The notes: generated by a model from the letters alone, not told the origin. A stretch of 36,464 nt of DNA from Thraustochytrium sp. TN22 (GCA_013306675.1 JABLUY010000310.1:1-36464), one strand, 5' to 3'. Shown: positions 8,387 to 17,096, numbered from the stretch's first letter. Translations and numbers: made by a program.

Positions 8387-8660
8387 TCTAAGCTGTAGCT
8401 GGAAAGTGAGGTCTCCATGAGGTCATCGTCTTTGACTGCGACTCAAGGTACTCGTAGACGGTCTCCAGGAGATGAATGAAAAAGGGCCCGCGCCTCAGCT
8501 CGCCGACGAGGCGAACGTAGACGCGGGGAAGGTGAGGTATGGTAAGCGAACGCTGCTGCTCGTCGCTTATGGCAAGCAAGCTCTTCGACAGTGCTGCTGA
8601 CGAGGACAAGCTTGTGTGTTCTCGCTGAGTGTGGGGCTGTACCGTGAGCTCTGCCACTAG

Positions 8661-8810
8661 TTTGACTCGTCGGCGGCGGTGGGGCACTGCGTGAGCCTGT
8701 TGGACCGCTTTCTGTTCCAGACGGTGGAGGTGCAGCGCCCGAAGAGGCTGCTCAACCAGTACCTCGACGAATACCTATTGCCGTTCTTTCGGCGCATGCT
8801 GCGCTGCTGA
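8661..8810 (+). pseudogene. Possible gene fragment or last exon, unknown
   Basis: A 49-codon stretch without a start codon opens right after TAG at 8658-8660, which could be a splice acceptor AG. It reads protein-like to the TGA, including SLLDRFLFQTVEVQRPKRLL and LDEYLLPFFRRML. It points opposite to the neighbouring minus-strand remnants. I do not recognise the family; fragment or terminal exon are both possible. Confidence 0.3.
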
Positions 8811-9119
8811 TGGTCGCCTGGTGTTGCCTGATAGAGTCGCCTGATAGACCTTTCGGCCGACCTGATCGTCTTTTGACGTGACGTGCCAGATTGATGGGTC
8901 GGTGGCTCGCTCCGGAGCCCCTTGTGACAGCGTTCCCCGCCAAAACCGCCACAGGTCCGCTCTCGCTCGCGTAGCGAGTGCGCGCTATGTGGCTCTGACG
9001 CTTGATTGATTGTTGGCCGAGTGCGCGCCAACAAAGTAATCCACTGGTGATAGTTGGCCTTCTTCCTCCGAGTGAGTCAGGCTTGTGCACTTCAAGTTGC
9101 TTACCATGGCTTGCCATGG

Positions 9120-9394
9120 TCAATCAAAAACATCAAATTCAATTTTAAAAATCGTCGTCGATGGCGGAACAACTGCACGCACCGTCGGAGCATCCATGGG
9201 GTTTCGTTTCAGATGTCTCGCTTGCGAGTATATTGCCTTTTTGGTGGACCACCTCAGAAAGCTAAGCTGGCAAATGAAGCAGTGACTCAGGCGTGCGCCA
9301 GTCGGAAAGCCCACGTTGCATTTGTCGCAAATGAAGCCCGTGTAGGTGACCCGGTCACCGGTGTGCTGCGCCATCTCGCCGCAGTTGCGGTGCG
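9120..9394 (-). pseudogene. Possible Cys-rich zinc-finger-like exon
   Basis: A minus-strand frame preceded by ATCCAG (possible acceptor, 9400-9395) reads HRNCGEMAQHTGDRV, then GFICDKC, then HCFIC within about 45 residues. This spacing of Cys pairs and His suggests a small zinc-binding fold. The frame then loses protein-like composition and no upstream exon was found. It lies just 3' of the Hint-domain gene on the same strand. Confidence 0.35.
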
Positions 9395-9451
9395 CTGGAT
9401 TTTACAAACAGGACCTCAGGCACGACATCCGAGGCGCAGGCCCGCCTCAAC

Positions 9452-10792
9452 CTAACTTAAGTGAATTTTGAGAGCGGCGAGACCGCCGAAGATAAGGCAC
9501 GATAGCCCGATGCTGAGGCCAAATACGAGGATGTAGTAGTCTGCTTCAGTCATGCCGGGATTGTCGCAGGTCTCCCACTCACACTCGCACCACACCAGAC
9601 TTGAGCTCATGCACTGCTGGAAGGCATCGTAGAGCGACGAATTGGAACTGCCCCAGACTTCCTGGAGAGGGCCGAGATAGTAGCCACTCTGGAGTGTGGC
9701 GTTGTTGAGGTAGTCGTTGCAATCGGCGTCGGTGGCACAGTCTTCGTATGCTGACGCGCAACGGGAGTCGATGTAATATTGTATGTGCTCCCAGCCGGTG
9801 TCTCCTGCTGTCAGGTTCGTTGGCCAGCTTGGCACGCACCACGGGTCGAAGCTCGAGGCGTTGGTGCAGATGCCCGCGATGGCCCCGGACGGGCATGGGT
9901 CGAAGCCGTACGAGGTGGATACGGACGACGTGGCGTCTTTTGCCGTGTCCTCGACGCTGTCGCTGTTGCCCACGGCCATGCCCTCCAAGCAGCCGCAGGC
10001 GAAGGAGGCTTGCCTGGACTTGCCACACCCAGGCAGGGTCTGATCGGCCTGACACGTCGGGCTCGAACTGTAGGACGGCCTGTGGAAGACGATGTTGGAC
10101 CAGTGCAGCCCGCTGGGGCTGGTGAAGTAGTGCGTCGATTCCGCGGTGTAAGAGCCGCCACTGCTGGCCCAGAGCGGGACTTCACCAGTGTCGGTGGCGC
10201 CCGGGGCACCCACAGGTCGTCCGCCACCGCCCGGCCTCGCCTCGCCTCCCACGCCTTTGCTGTGCACGCGCACGCCCTCCACATAGTACCAGTGCGTGCG
10301 CGCGAGTGAGAGCGTGAAGACAGGCACGGGAGCGACTGTTGCCGGCGCAATTGACGCGGATGCGTGCACCGGAAGGCCGCGCACATCCTCAAGCACCTCG
10401 TTCAGCTCGAGCATGTCGGCCGTCTTCAGCAAGTAGCGATCATACGTCTCGCTCGGGCGGAAGGAGACGACCGCCTGCACGCGGGGGCTCCAGTACGGGT
10501 GATCCGGCGTGGACCAGATCGAAAAGCCAGAGTCGCGTAGCTTGACCTCCGCAAGCTCGAGCGCCTCAGACCGCACCAGCTCCACCACCGTCGCGTTCGC
10601 AAGCACACCAGTGGTCTCGTCAAAGGAGAGCACTGCATCGCCGCTTCGCACGTCCTTGATGCTCTTCAGGCTGCCGTCAGCCATGCTGACCCTTGCATCG
10701 CCTCTGAAGCACGCGTGCGCCTCGCTGAGTCGCGCGTGGCCCAGCGCCGCCGCCACCAGCATCACCACCAGCGTAGTCGCCCTGGCCATCAT
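9452..10792 (-). CDS. Membrane protein with N-terminal Hint domain
   Basis: Starting at Met 10792, the frame gives 446 residues. The same frame runs 48 codons further upstream (to 10936), but the second start gives a clean signal peptide (about 1-27, ending SEAHA). The mature protein would begin at C28, in CFRGDARVSMADGSLKSIKD, the opening block of hedgehog/intein (Hint) domains. Then come SGDAVLSF, the TxxH block in WSTPDHPYWSPR (H98), and the closing strand YYVEGVRVHSKG (about 169-180). The C-terminal Asn used for intein splicing is replaced by Ser. A Cys-rich, N-glycosylatable ectodomain (about 205-415) follows, then one membrane span (about 419-442) and a tiny tail. Hint domains form a thioester at the N-terminal Cys and cleave or splice their own chain. 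What this one does with nothing in front of it is unknown. Confidence 0.82.
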   Translation of the reverse strand: MMARATTLVVMLVAAALGHARLSEAHACFRGDARVSMADGSLKSIKDVRSGDAVLSFDETTGVLANATVVELVRSEALELAEVKLRDSGFSIWSTPDHPYWSPRVQAVVSFRPSETYDRYLLKTADMLELNEVLEDVRGLPVHASASIAPATVAPVPVFTLSLARTHWYYVEGVRVHSKGVGGEARPGGGGRPVGAPGATDTGEVPLWASSGGSYTAESTHYFTSPSGLHWSNIVFHRPSYSSSPTCQADQTLPGCGKSRQASFACGCLEGMAVGNSDSVEDTAKDATSSVSTSYGFDPCPSGAIAGICTNASSFDPWCVPSWPTNLTAGDTGWEHIQYYIDSRCASAYEDCATDADCNDYLNNATLQSGYYLGPLQEVWGSSNSSLYDAFQQCMSSSLVWCECEWETCDNPGMTEADYYILVFGLSIGLSCLIFGGLAALKIHLS

Positions 10793-10810
10793 TGCGCCTC
10801 GCCTCGCGGC

Positions 10811-11256
10811 CTCGGCCTGGGCCTCGCCGCAAGCCGTCTCAGGCTGCCGTGGGAATCCGAGTCCTTCAAGCTGACCACCCAGTCCTCGCCGCTCAGGTTC
10901 CCGCTCTGGTACCCAACTCAGCGGCCTGGGTCCCATGTCCGAGTCTGGCCATGTCCGCCGTGACGTCTGCGCCAGTCACTTCCAGTCGTTGCGGTTCCAA
11001 TCATCGCGACCGGCCCGGCCGGCCCCGGGCCGGATCGGCGCGGCTGTACCTAACTTACTCGGCTTGCTCACTGCAGGCTCTCCAAGTCAGCCAGCGCCCG
11101 GGCCGCGGCCCGGGACCCCATCACCGACAGTGACAATTCGTGTTGTAAAATGGGCCGTGACGTGTGCGCGATGATTCTCGGCCTGGGCCTTGCCGCAAGC
11201 CGTCTGCCGTCACGTGCCGTGGGTATCCGAGTCGAGTCCTTCGAGCTGGGCGCCCG
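10811..11256. repeat. Pair of diverged 70-bp direct repeats
   Basis: CTCGGCCTGGGCCTCGCCGC at 10811 and CTCGGCCTGGGCCTTGCCGC at 11177 start two related blocks. They go on to share AAGCCGTCT, GCCGTGGG, ATCCGAGTC and TCCTTC, with small indels. The first block lies in the leader of the Hint gene and the second about 370 bases further upstream, so part of the 5' flank has been duplicated. Confidence 0.75.
11097..11114. repeat. 18-bp perfect GC palindrome
   Basis: CCCGGGCCGCGGCCCGGG is identical to its reverse complement. It lies between the two duplicated blocks upstream of the Hint gene. It could be a dimeric protein-binding site or a chance product of high GC. Confidence 0.8.
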
Positions 11257-11943
11257 GTCGAGGAGGGGGGTAATTATCCTAGTACTAGTTGGTGGGGTCG
11301 CAAGATGTGCGCCGGTTCGCTCGCGTGCGAGCACCGAGTCCGTGGCACGTGGCACTGCACGAGCGAGCCGTAAGGGGCGTTGAGGTGCGTTACGGCCAAC
11401 TGTAAGTCCTTCGACTTTGACTCGCCTCGGGCCCTTTTTATCGGAGGAGTTGTCGCGCGACTGGCAGGTCAGCAAGCACGTCAGTCTCTGTTTTACCTCG
11501 GAGGGAGCAGATTGCTGCCCCTCGAGCTTCGTGCCGTGCTTGCCGGTCTCGGCCTCGCGCTGCGACCTTGCCCTGCACCCGGCTCGCAGGCCGGGCGTGC
11601 AGAGGAGCGGCGAACAGGGATAGATACAGTTCTGCTGGCCGCCCCGGCCAGGTGGAGGAGGAAAGCATGGCCTGACTGTGAGGGCAGGCTACAGTTCCTC
11701 CCATGATGATGGAGTTTGGCTTGTCCAGCGAGGCCATGTACGCGCGCTGGGACGTGCCTTCATGTGCACGCTGATGTTGTCGATCCGAGTGGGCCCATCT
11801 TGGGCCTCTTTGTAACATAGTCGTTACAAGCATCGAAAGAAAACATTTTGCCTTTTGCATGACTTGCTTTTACCTACTTACTGGCAGGAAAAGGGGGGGT
11901 TTGCTGTATTCGCGGTCGCGAGTGTCCTCGTACAGGCCGAAGC

Positions 11944-12140
11944 TGCTGTTTCAGAACGACGACGTCTCGTCCGAGTCGCCGTCCGTGCTGCTGACCGAAG
12001 CCATCTCGTTCCAGAACGACGTCTCGTCCGAGTCCGTGCTGTTGACCAAAGCCATCTCGTTCCAGAACGACTCGTCCGAGTCCGTGCTGCTGACCGAAGC
12101 CGTCTCGCTGTCCGTGCTCTTGACCGAAGCCGTCTCGTCG
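11944..12140. repeat. Coding tandem repeat, about 45-60 bp units
   Basis: Four to five imperfect units built on GAACGA-GTCTCGTCCGAGTC-GTGCTG-TGACC-AAGCC form the 3' end of the unrecognised gene. Unit length varies by codons, so the frame is kept. They encode the FWNEMA/STDSDE repeats of the tail. Confidence 0.85.
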
Positions 12141-12967
12141 CTCAGGGGCGACCAGATGGAAGTGTCCCGCAGCGAAGCTAGTTCGACCGTGCCCTCAAAG
12201 CAGCCGCTTGGCGGCGCGCTGCGGGAAAAGTAGACCGCTTCCACGCGGTCAAAGCGCACGTTCTTACTCACGCTCACACGGATGCGCGTGGTCGGGTTGC
12301 AGTTTGCTGCCAGCCGCTGCTTGCGCTTGGAGCTGCGCACGAGCGGCGCGACAAGGCAGTCTGCCATTTCGGGATCGAAGTCGGCCAGGTTCAGAACCCC
12401 CTTGATGACATCCCGCACAGCTTCCGCATAGTTCTCCATCGTTGCGTCGACATCGATGCCGTGCTCACTCAAGTATCTCGTGTTCTTCTTCTTCCATGCA
12501 ATGGTACTGAAGAGAGCCGTGGCGCAGGGGGCATCGCGGTGCCAGTTCACTCCGTCGCCAACCAAAAGCTGGGCCTGGATCTCGAAGTCGCCCGTCTGCT
12601 CCTTGCTGGCCTCAAAGGTGAAGAAGATCAGGTCGGAGGTTCCCGGACGTTGCAGAAGCTGGGAGTTCTGCAGGACGTCGCCGGTGTGCTCCTCGCCGCC
12701 AGAGGCATCGAGCCTGAACGAGTGGCCGACTGGAGGCCCAGCAAAACGCAGCGTCTGGACACACTGCTTGGGAGACGTGGCCAGATCAAAGACCTTGAAC
12801 TCGAGCGCCCTGTACAGGGCCGGAGACCCGGCCTCGAGCACAACCACAGCTTGACGAGTCAAGCGGTACTGATTGAAAATGCGGCTTGGCGGCGCCTTTA
12901 CAATGCGCACGCTTGTCTCGCGCTGAAGTAGGTGCTTCATGTCAATGCGAATGGGTACGTCAGACAT
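11951..12967 (-). CDS. Unrecognised protein with repeated Ser/Asp-rich tail
   Basis: Starting at Met 12967 (MSDVPIRIDMKHLLQRE) the frame gives 338 residues. It can be extended 56 codons upstream, but the extra part looks non-coding. Residues about 1-265 read as a folded, beta-rich domain (VVVLEAGSPALYRALEFKVF, DLIFFTFEAS, GDFEIQAQLLVGDG), then a helix with AEAVRDVIKGVLNLADFDPE, then RIRVSVSKNVRFDRVEAVYF. The last 65 residues consist of degenerate copies of SFWNEMASVSSTDSDET. I do not recognise the family. There is no signal peptide or membrane span, so it is probably cytosolic. The intact frame and even composition argue for a real gene; it may be lineage specific. Confidence 0.7.
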   Translation of the reverse strand: MSDVPIRIDMKHLLQRETSVRIVKAPPSRIFNQYRLTRQAVVVLEAGSPALYRALEFKVFDLATSPKQCVQTLRFAGPPVGHSFRLDASGGEEHTGDVLQNSQLLQRPGTSDLIFFTFEASKEQTGDFEIQAQLLVGDGVNWHRDAPCATALFSTIAWKKKNTRYLSEHGIDVDATMENYAEAVRDVIKGVLNLADFDPEMADCLVAPLVRSSKRKQRLAANCNPTTRIRVSVSKNVRFDRVEAVYFSRSAPPSGCFEGTVELASLRDTSIWSPLSDETASVKSTDSETASVSSTDSDESFWNEMALVNSTDSDETSFWNEMASVSSTDGDSDETSSF

Positions 12968-13154
12968 TGTGGATGAAAGGCAGAAAGTTTTAAAGGGAAA
13001 TTGATTCACTGGGGATTCAGTTGAGTGGATGGGATTGGAGTTCCGGTTCTGCTGCCACGTGCTCATCGCCGGGTCACTGCGTCTGGTCAGACGCCAGAGT
13101 CGCGGGCTCTTTCTGTCCCCGGAGATCCAGGACATTTTTAGGCCCGTCAGCGAG

Positions 13155-13495
13155 ACTGTTCAGGACACTTTGGCACCCGTGCACAATGACATGGTACCAG
13201 AGAAGAAAAAAAGAAAGAGTTGTACCGTTTCAGGACACTTTTGCACCCGTGCACAATGACATGGGTTTCCAGAGAAGAAAAAAAAAAAGAGGTTGTACCG
13301 TTTCGCCACCAACCCGGCATACAAGGCAGCTGCTATCAGGTGCACAATGACATGGGTTACCAGTGTGCCGTTTCGCCACCAACCTGGCTTGCACAATGAC
13401 ATGGGTGTGCACAATGACATGGGTTACCAGAGAAGAAAAAAAAAAGAGTTGGTCCGTTTCGCCACCAGCCCGGGATACGAGGCAGCTCCTATGTG
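13155..13495. repeat. Interspersed repeat cluster (GCACAATGACATGG family)
   Basis: GCACAATGACATGG occurs five times (13181, 13251, 13342, 13391, 13409). It alternates with CCAGAGAAG plus an A-run (three times), CAGGACACTTT (twice) and CCGTTTCGCCACCA (three times). Units are shuffled rather than strictly periodic. The cluster lies just upstream of the unrecognised gene (12967), with A-runs unlike the GC-rich surroundings. It may be a nested or degraded small mobile element; no terminal repeats or target duplication were identified. Confidence 0.85.
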
Positions 13496-14558
13496 CGATG
13501 AGTAACACGCCATCCATCGAGGCCAAGCAGAATGTAAACAGAAGCTGCTCAGAAGCAAGTCACGACCACCGCGAGACCAAAGCTTCGAAGGTGGCAACGC
13601 GTATCGCGCACGATGACTGTGAACCCTCACGCGTCGATGCGACGGCCTCAAAGTCTTGTTGAAGCAAATCACCGGGTGCTCGTCGCCTCTGCTCCAGGCA
13701 GCTTGGTGTCTCGAAGACGGCGCGATGGGTGCGCTGGCACTGGCGTCGCGCGCAATACAGGACGCTCGCGGACTCGTCGTGCCCAAGCGATGACGGGCAG
13801 GCAACTTGGCGCCCCCACTGCAGTCAGGCAAGACGTTGCGAGTCGCTTCGCAGAACTCTCCCAACTCCGGGTCGTCAGCCACCTCGACACAGCCTGTGCT
13901 CGACCCGGCCCGGGCCTCAGGCGGCTGCCAAGCGCACAACGAATGTCTTGACTTGCCGTCACTTGTCTCTGACGTACCGTGCCGTGGTGCCGCTTCCCTG
14001 TTCGCCCACTTGCACCGCCTCTCGCGCAAGTGCGGCTCCGCCTTTCCCGGAGCTGCAGTCAGTGGCGGCCACGGCCCACCACTGGCAGCCGTGGCGTCTC
14101 GTCTCGTCTCGGAGGAAATCCCTCAAAAAAATCAAGAAGCCTCTCGCTCGTCCGGACCAGGCCGCGGAACCTCCGCCAGTGCCGGGGCACGGCGCACGAC
14201 GACGACGACAGGAGAGCCGCGCCCGAGTCCGGGTCCGAAGCCGAGTCCGCGAGCCGGGGCCTCGTCGTTTCGACCAGCCAGCTGCAGTGCAGCCCGGGCC
14301 TGTCGCCGTGCAAGGCTGAGCAGGCGCTGGCAGTGCTGCAGTGCTGCAGCAGTGCCAGACCTTCTGGATGGCGACCCTGGCGTTGCCATCGCGCAAGATA
14401 CATGGACCCGGCGATTGATCTCTTGTAGCTCGGAGGAAAGGGCCGGGCTGCGGCGGCGACCGAGCAAACAAACACGAATCGGCGATCGAATCGCGAGCGA
14501 GCAAAGGCAGCGAGCGAGCGAGCGAGCGAGCGGCAGCGGAGCGCGCGCGAGAGGCAAG
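13496..14558. other. Long 5' flank of the CHCH gene, no gene seen
   Basis: About 1.06 kb without a convincing gene. A long plus-strand frame runs through it into the CHCH gene, but its composition is erratic and it lacks recognisable sequence. The last 60 bases carry GAGC repeats typical of leaders in this window. CTGCAGTGCTGCAGCAGTGC near 14335 is locally self-complementary. Confidence 0.55.
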
Positions 14559-15368
14559 ATGGGTCGGCGGCGTGGCGGCGGCGGCGGCGGCAACGCGAGC
14601 GGCGGCGGCGGCGGCATGTTCGGCCGCAAGGCCGCGGCGGCGCCCTCCAAGGCGGCGCCGGCGCCCGCGCCGGCGCAGCACCACGCGCCGGCGCCCGCGG
14701 CGCAGCACCACGCGCCGCCCCCGCCGGCGCAGCACCACGCCGCGCCCGCGCCCGTGGCGGCCGCGCCCAGCAGCGGCGGCGGCATGATGTCCGGCTTGTA
14801 AGTTATCTTCGTTGGTGGCGAGGGCGTGGTGAAGGCTGCTCCAAGACGCCGTGCAGCGCTCCGGCTTCACCGCCGACGTCGGCGCACGGAACTCTCCCTC
14901 GCGCTCGCGCGCGCGTTCACCTCCGTCTTTTGCGCTGCGCGGCGGACGTCTGAGCGAGCGAGCGGGCGAGCCGAGTTGATGGTCGAGTGGGCGAGAGTGG
15001 AGTGGGGTGGAGCACGACGACTGACGACTGGATTTTGCTTTTGCACACACAGTGGCGGCATGGTCGCGCAGGGCATGGCTCTGGGCGTCGGTAGCTCCAT
15101 GGGCCACCACGCCGTGAACGGCGCCATGAGCATGTTCTCCGGCTCCGGCGACAAGGAGGCGCCCGCGCCCCAGCAGGCCGAGGCGCCGCAGCAGTACGCG
15201 TACCCGCAGGTGCCGCAGCAGCAGCCCATGATCCAGGCCAACGACGCCTGCGCCGTGGACCAGAAGCAGCTGTACCAGTGCCTGCAGGAGCAGAACAACA
15301 ACGCGGCCGCCTGCGAGTTTTACTTCCAGGCGCTCCGCGCTTGCCAGGAGAACCAGCAGTACCAGTAG
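14559..15368 (+). CDS. CHCHD2: CHCHD2/Mix17-like twin-CX9C mitochondrial protein
   Basis: Two exons, 14559-14797 and 15053-15368, joined across a 255-nt intron (GTAAGT..CACAG), give 184 residues. The N-terminus is Gly/Ala/Pro-rich with QHHA repeats (about 40-65), a common feature of CHCHD2/CHCHD10-type proteins. A hydrophobic Gly/Ala stretch follows (GGMVAQGMALGVGSSMGHHA). The C-terminal CHCH fold has two exact CX9C motifs: C-AVDQKQLYQ-C and C-EFYFQALRA-C. Proteins of this family enter the intermembrane space through Mia40 oxidation and affect cristae and respiratory-chain function. The intron splits a Phe codon immediately before the conserved hydrophobic segment. Reading through the donor would stop at once, which supports the splice. 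The plus-strand frame continuing upstream of 14559 is not counted as coding. Confidence 0.9.
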
Positions 15369-15460
15369 ACGCCGCCCTCGGCGGGCCTTTTGACCGGCGC
15401 CTCCCGTAGATAGTCCTGGATTGCCTTTTGCAGAACAGAAAGTCTCCTCGTCGTCTTTTT

Positions 15461-15508
15461 TTTTTTCTTCTTCTTCTTCTTCTTCTTCTTCTTCTTCTCT
15501 TCTTCTTT
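15461..15508. repeat. T-run and TTC microsatellite
   Basis: A T-run is followed by about 13 TTC units about 95 bases after the CHCH stop. It may lie in the 3' UTR or terminator region. The opposite strand reads poly-Lys, which is not a gene. Confidence 0.9.
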
Positions 15509-15786
15509 GGCTCTCTCTCTCCTTCCTCCTCGCCTCCAGCGCGCTGCGACTGGCCAAGCCGCCGTGATCACCATCGATGACGAGGCATGACGAGTAACGA
15601 GTCACTCGACACACCAGGGTCCCCAGGCCAAGCGCGTGCCGCGCCAAGGCGGCGTGGATGAGATGACAAGGAGTCAGGAACTCCGACTCGGCTTGGGTTG
15701 GCTGGGTTGGGCTGTGGCTTGGGGTTGGCTTGGCTTGGCAGAGGGCGCGCCGCGGCTTTGGCGCTGCGCGGAGCAAAGGCAGAAGT

Positions 15787-15833
15787 TGTCTTGCGGCAGC
15801 AGGTGTCTTGCGGCAGCAGTTGTCTTGCGGCGG
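15787..15833. repeat. 17-bp direct repeat, 2.8 copies
   Basis: TGTCTTGCGGCAGCAG occurs at 15787 and 15804 and in truncated form at 15821, one base apart each time. The array ends about 37 bases before the chosen start of the transporter gene, so it belongs to the leader or core promoter. Confidence 0.9.
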
Positions 15834-15869
15834 ACTACTGCAGCAAGAGGCGCGCTGCGCGCTTCCCCA

Positions 15870-17096
15870 ATGGGCGCCCTGCCAGTGGGCGCGCGCGTAG
15901 CTGCAGCCTGCCTGGTGGCGCAGGTGGGCTTCGGTGCCTTCCCGGTGGTGCTGCGCGTCTCGTCGGACAAGGAGGACTTCAACATGACCGTCTTCAGCGC
16001 GTGGCGAAACGCACTGGCGGGCCCGTTGATGCTGGCCGCAGCGGCCGTTCTGGAGCCGCCCGAGCCCGGACGCAGAATGCCACGGGCGCCGGAGACGCGC
16101 GAGGAGCTGCTCGTGCTGCTGGCGCTCGGCACGCTCGGCATGGGCGGCCAGCAGATATGCAGCATCATGGGCGTCTACTTCACGCAGCCGGCCGTCTCGG
16201 CAATCTTCCAGCAGACCGTGCCGTGCTGGGCGCTCCTCTTCGCGGTCGTGTCCGGGCTCGAGGCGGCGCCGCGGCCCGCGACTTGCGCCGGCGCGCTGCG
16301 CCTCGCCGGCCTCGCGCTCGGCCTCCTGGGCGCGGCCTTCATGACGATCCTGGGCGAGGACGAGGCGGCCGCCTCGGGCGTCGAGCGCGACCCGGCGCTC
16401 GGCGCGCTCTTCCTCGTCGCCAACACCGCCATGGTGGGCGCCTACCTGGCGGCGCAGCGCAGCCTGGTCTTTGGGCCACGTGCCACCCCCGTCATGGCTG
16501 CCTGGAAGGGCCTGCCTCTCCACCTCACAGCGTGGTGCTACGTGACCGGTACGCTCATTGCCGTGCTCGTCTCGGTACTTGGCTACGTGCTCCGCCTGCG
16601 CGTGTTACAGTTCGGCCCGGACATGCCCGCCACCGACTCGCTTGCGCTGCCGCGCAACGCCGTGCCCGCCATGCTTTTCGCGCTCATCGTCCCGTCTGCC
16701 ATCTCCTTCGGCATGCTCTCCTACGCCAACAGCCACGCGGAGGCGAGCCTAGTCGCCATGTCCTGGCCCATCCAGGTCCCCGTGGCGGTCGGATTCTCCG
16801 CGCTCTCGGGGGTCGTCGCGCTCAACGCAGCGCACGCGCTTGGCGCTGTCTTCATCATCACTGGTCTGCTCGCCGTGTCCTACGCCTCGCACCTCGAGCA
16901 CCGCCAGGCGCCCTACGGCGGCGCAGACCCGCCGTTCGGCGACGAGGACGCCGACTACGACAACGAGAGCCTCGTGCCCTTTAATCTCCAGGACCAGCAC
17001 GATGATTTCCTGGACGATTCTCTAGACGACGACGGCGATGATGAGGCGCAGGAGACCACGAACCAGGTCGAGCTCTCGCCCGCCAAGCCCCTCTGA
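15870..17096 (+). CDS. DMT/EamA-type membrane transporter
   Basis: From Met 15870 (MGALPVGARVAAACLVAQ) the frame gives 408 residues. It runs 78 codons further upstream, but that part is built from simple repeats (GLGWLGWAVAWGWLG and the 17-bp array) and is probably untranslated. About ten membrane segments can be marked, in two halves. The first half includes LLVLLALGTLGMGGQQI, a stretch with YFTQPAVSAIFQQTVPCWAL, and LAGLALGLLGAAFMTILG. The second half includes ALFLVANTAMVGAYLAAQRS, LIAVLVSVLGYVL, AMLFALIVPSAISFGMLSYA and GAVFIITGLLAVSYASHLE. This two-fold layout and the position of the QPA/P motif fit the EamA/WAT1-like branch of drug-metabolite transporters. The C-terminal tail (about 70 residues) is cytosolic-type and very acidic. 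The substrate cannot be told from sequence. Confidence 0.85.
   Translation: MGALPVGARVAAACLVAQVGFGAFPVVLRVSSDKEDFNMTVFSAWRNALAGPLMLAAAAVLEPPEPGRRMPRAPETREELLVLLALGTLGMGGQQICSIMGVYFTQPAVSAIFQQTVPCWALLFAVVSGLEAAPRPATCAGALRLAGLALGLLGAAFMTILGEDEAAASGVERDPALGALFLVANTAMVGAYLAAQRSLVFGPRATPVMAAWKGLPLHLTAWCYVTGTLIAVLVSVLGYVLRLRVLQFGPDMPATDSLALPRNAVPAMLFALIVPSAISFGMLSYANSHAEASLVAMSWPIQVPVAVGFSALSGVVALNAAHALGAVFIITGLLAVSYASHLEHRQAPYGGADPPFGDEDADYDNESLVPFNLQDQHDDFLDDSLDDDGDDEAQETTNQVELSPAKPL

Larger units (their letters stand above)
8041..9451. other. Gene-poor region with possible coding remnants
   Basis: No complete gene could be built in these 1.4 kb. Three short stretches on different strands read like real protein (8216-8386 minus, 8661-8810 plus, 9120-9394 minus) and are listed separately. 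Base composition drops noticeably around 9100-9250 (for example an A/T-rich stretch near 9125-9155), unlike the flanking genes. Either rapidly decaying genes or small exons of unrecognised genes would explain this. Confidence 0.5.
10793..11950. other. Upstream region of Hint gene with duplicated segment
   Basis: No confident gene was found. The stretch contains two related segments of about 70 bases (10811-10876 and 11177-11256) and an 18-base perfect palindrome (11097-11114). Short protein-like stretches occur at 11417-11623 on the plus strand (with SEELSRDWQVSKHVSLCFTS) and at 11703-11780, but they lack plausible starts or partners and are treated as possible remnants only. Confidence 0.5.

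Noticed and set aside
13806-14558. Extension of the CHCH frame about 250 codons upstream
   Set aside because: Composition is erratic and ends in GAGC repeats; the family starts with a short Gly/Ala/Pro-rich N-terminus, so the ATG at 14559 is preferred.
13959-16523. Minus-strand frame of 854 codons
   Set aside because: It runs antisense through the CHCH gene, its intron, the TTC microsatellite and the transporter; no recognisable sequence.
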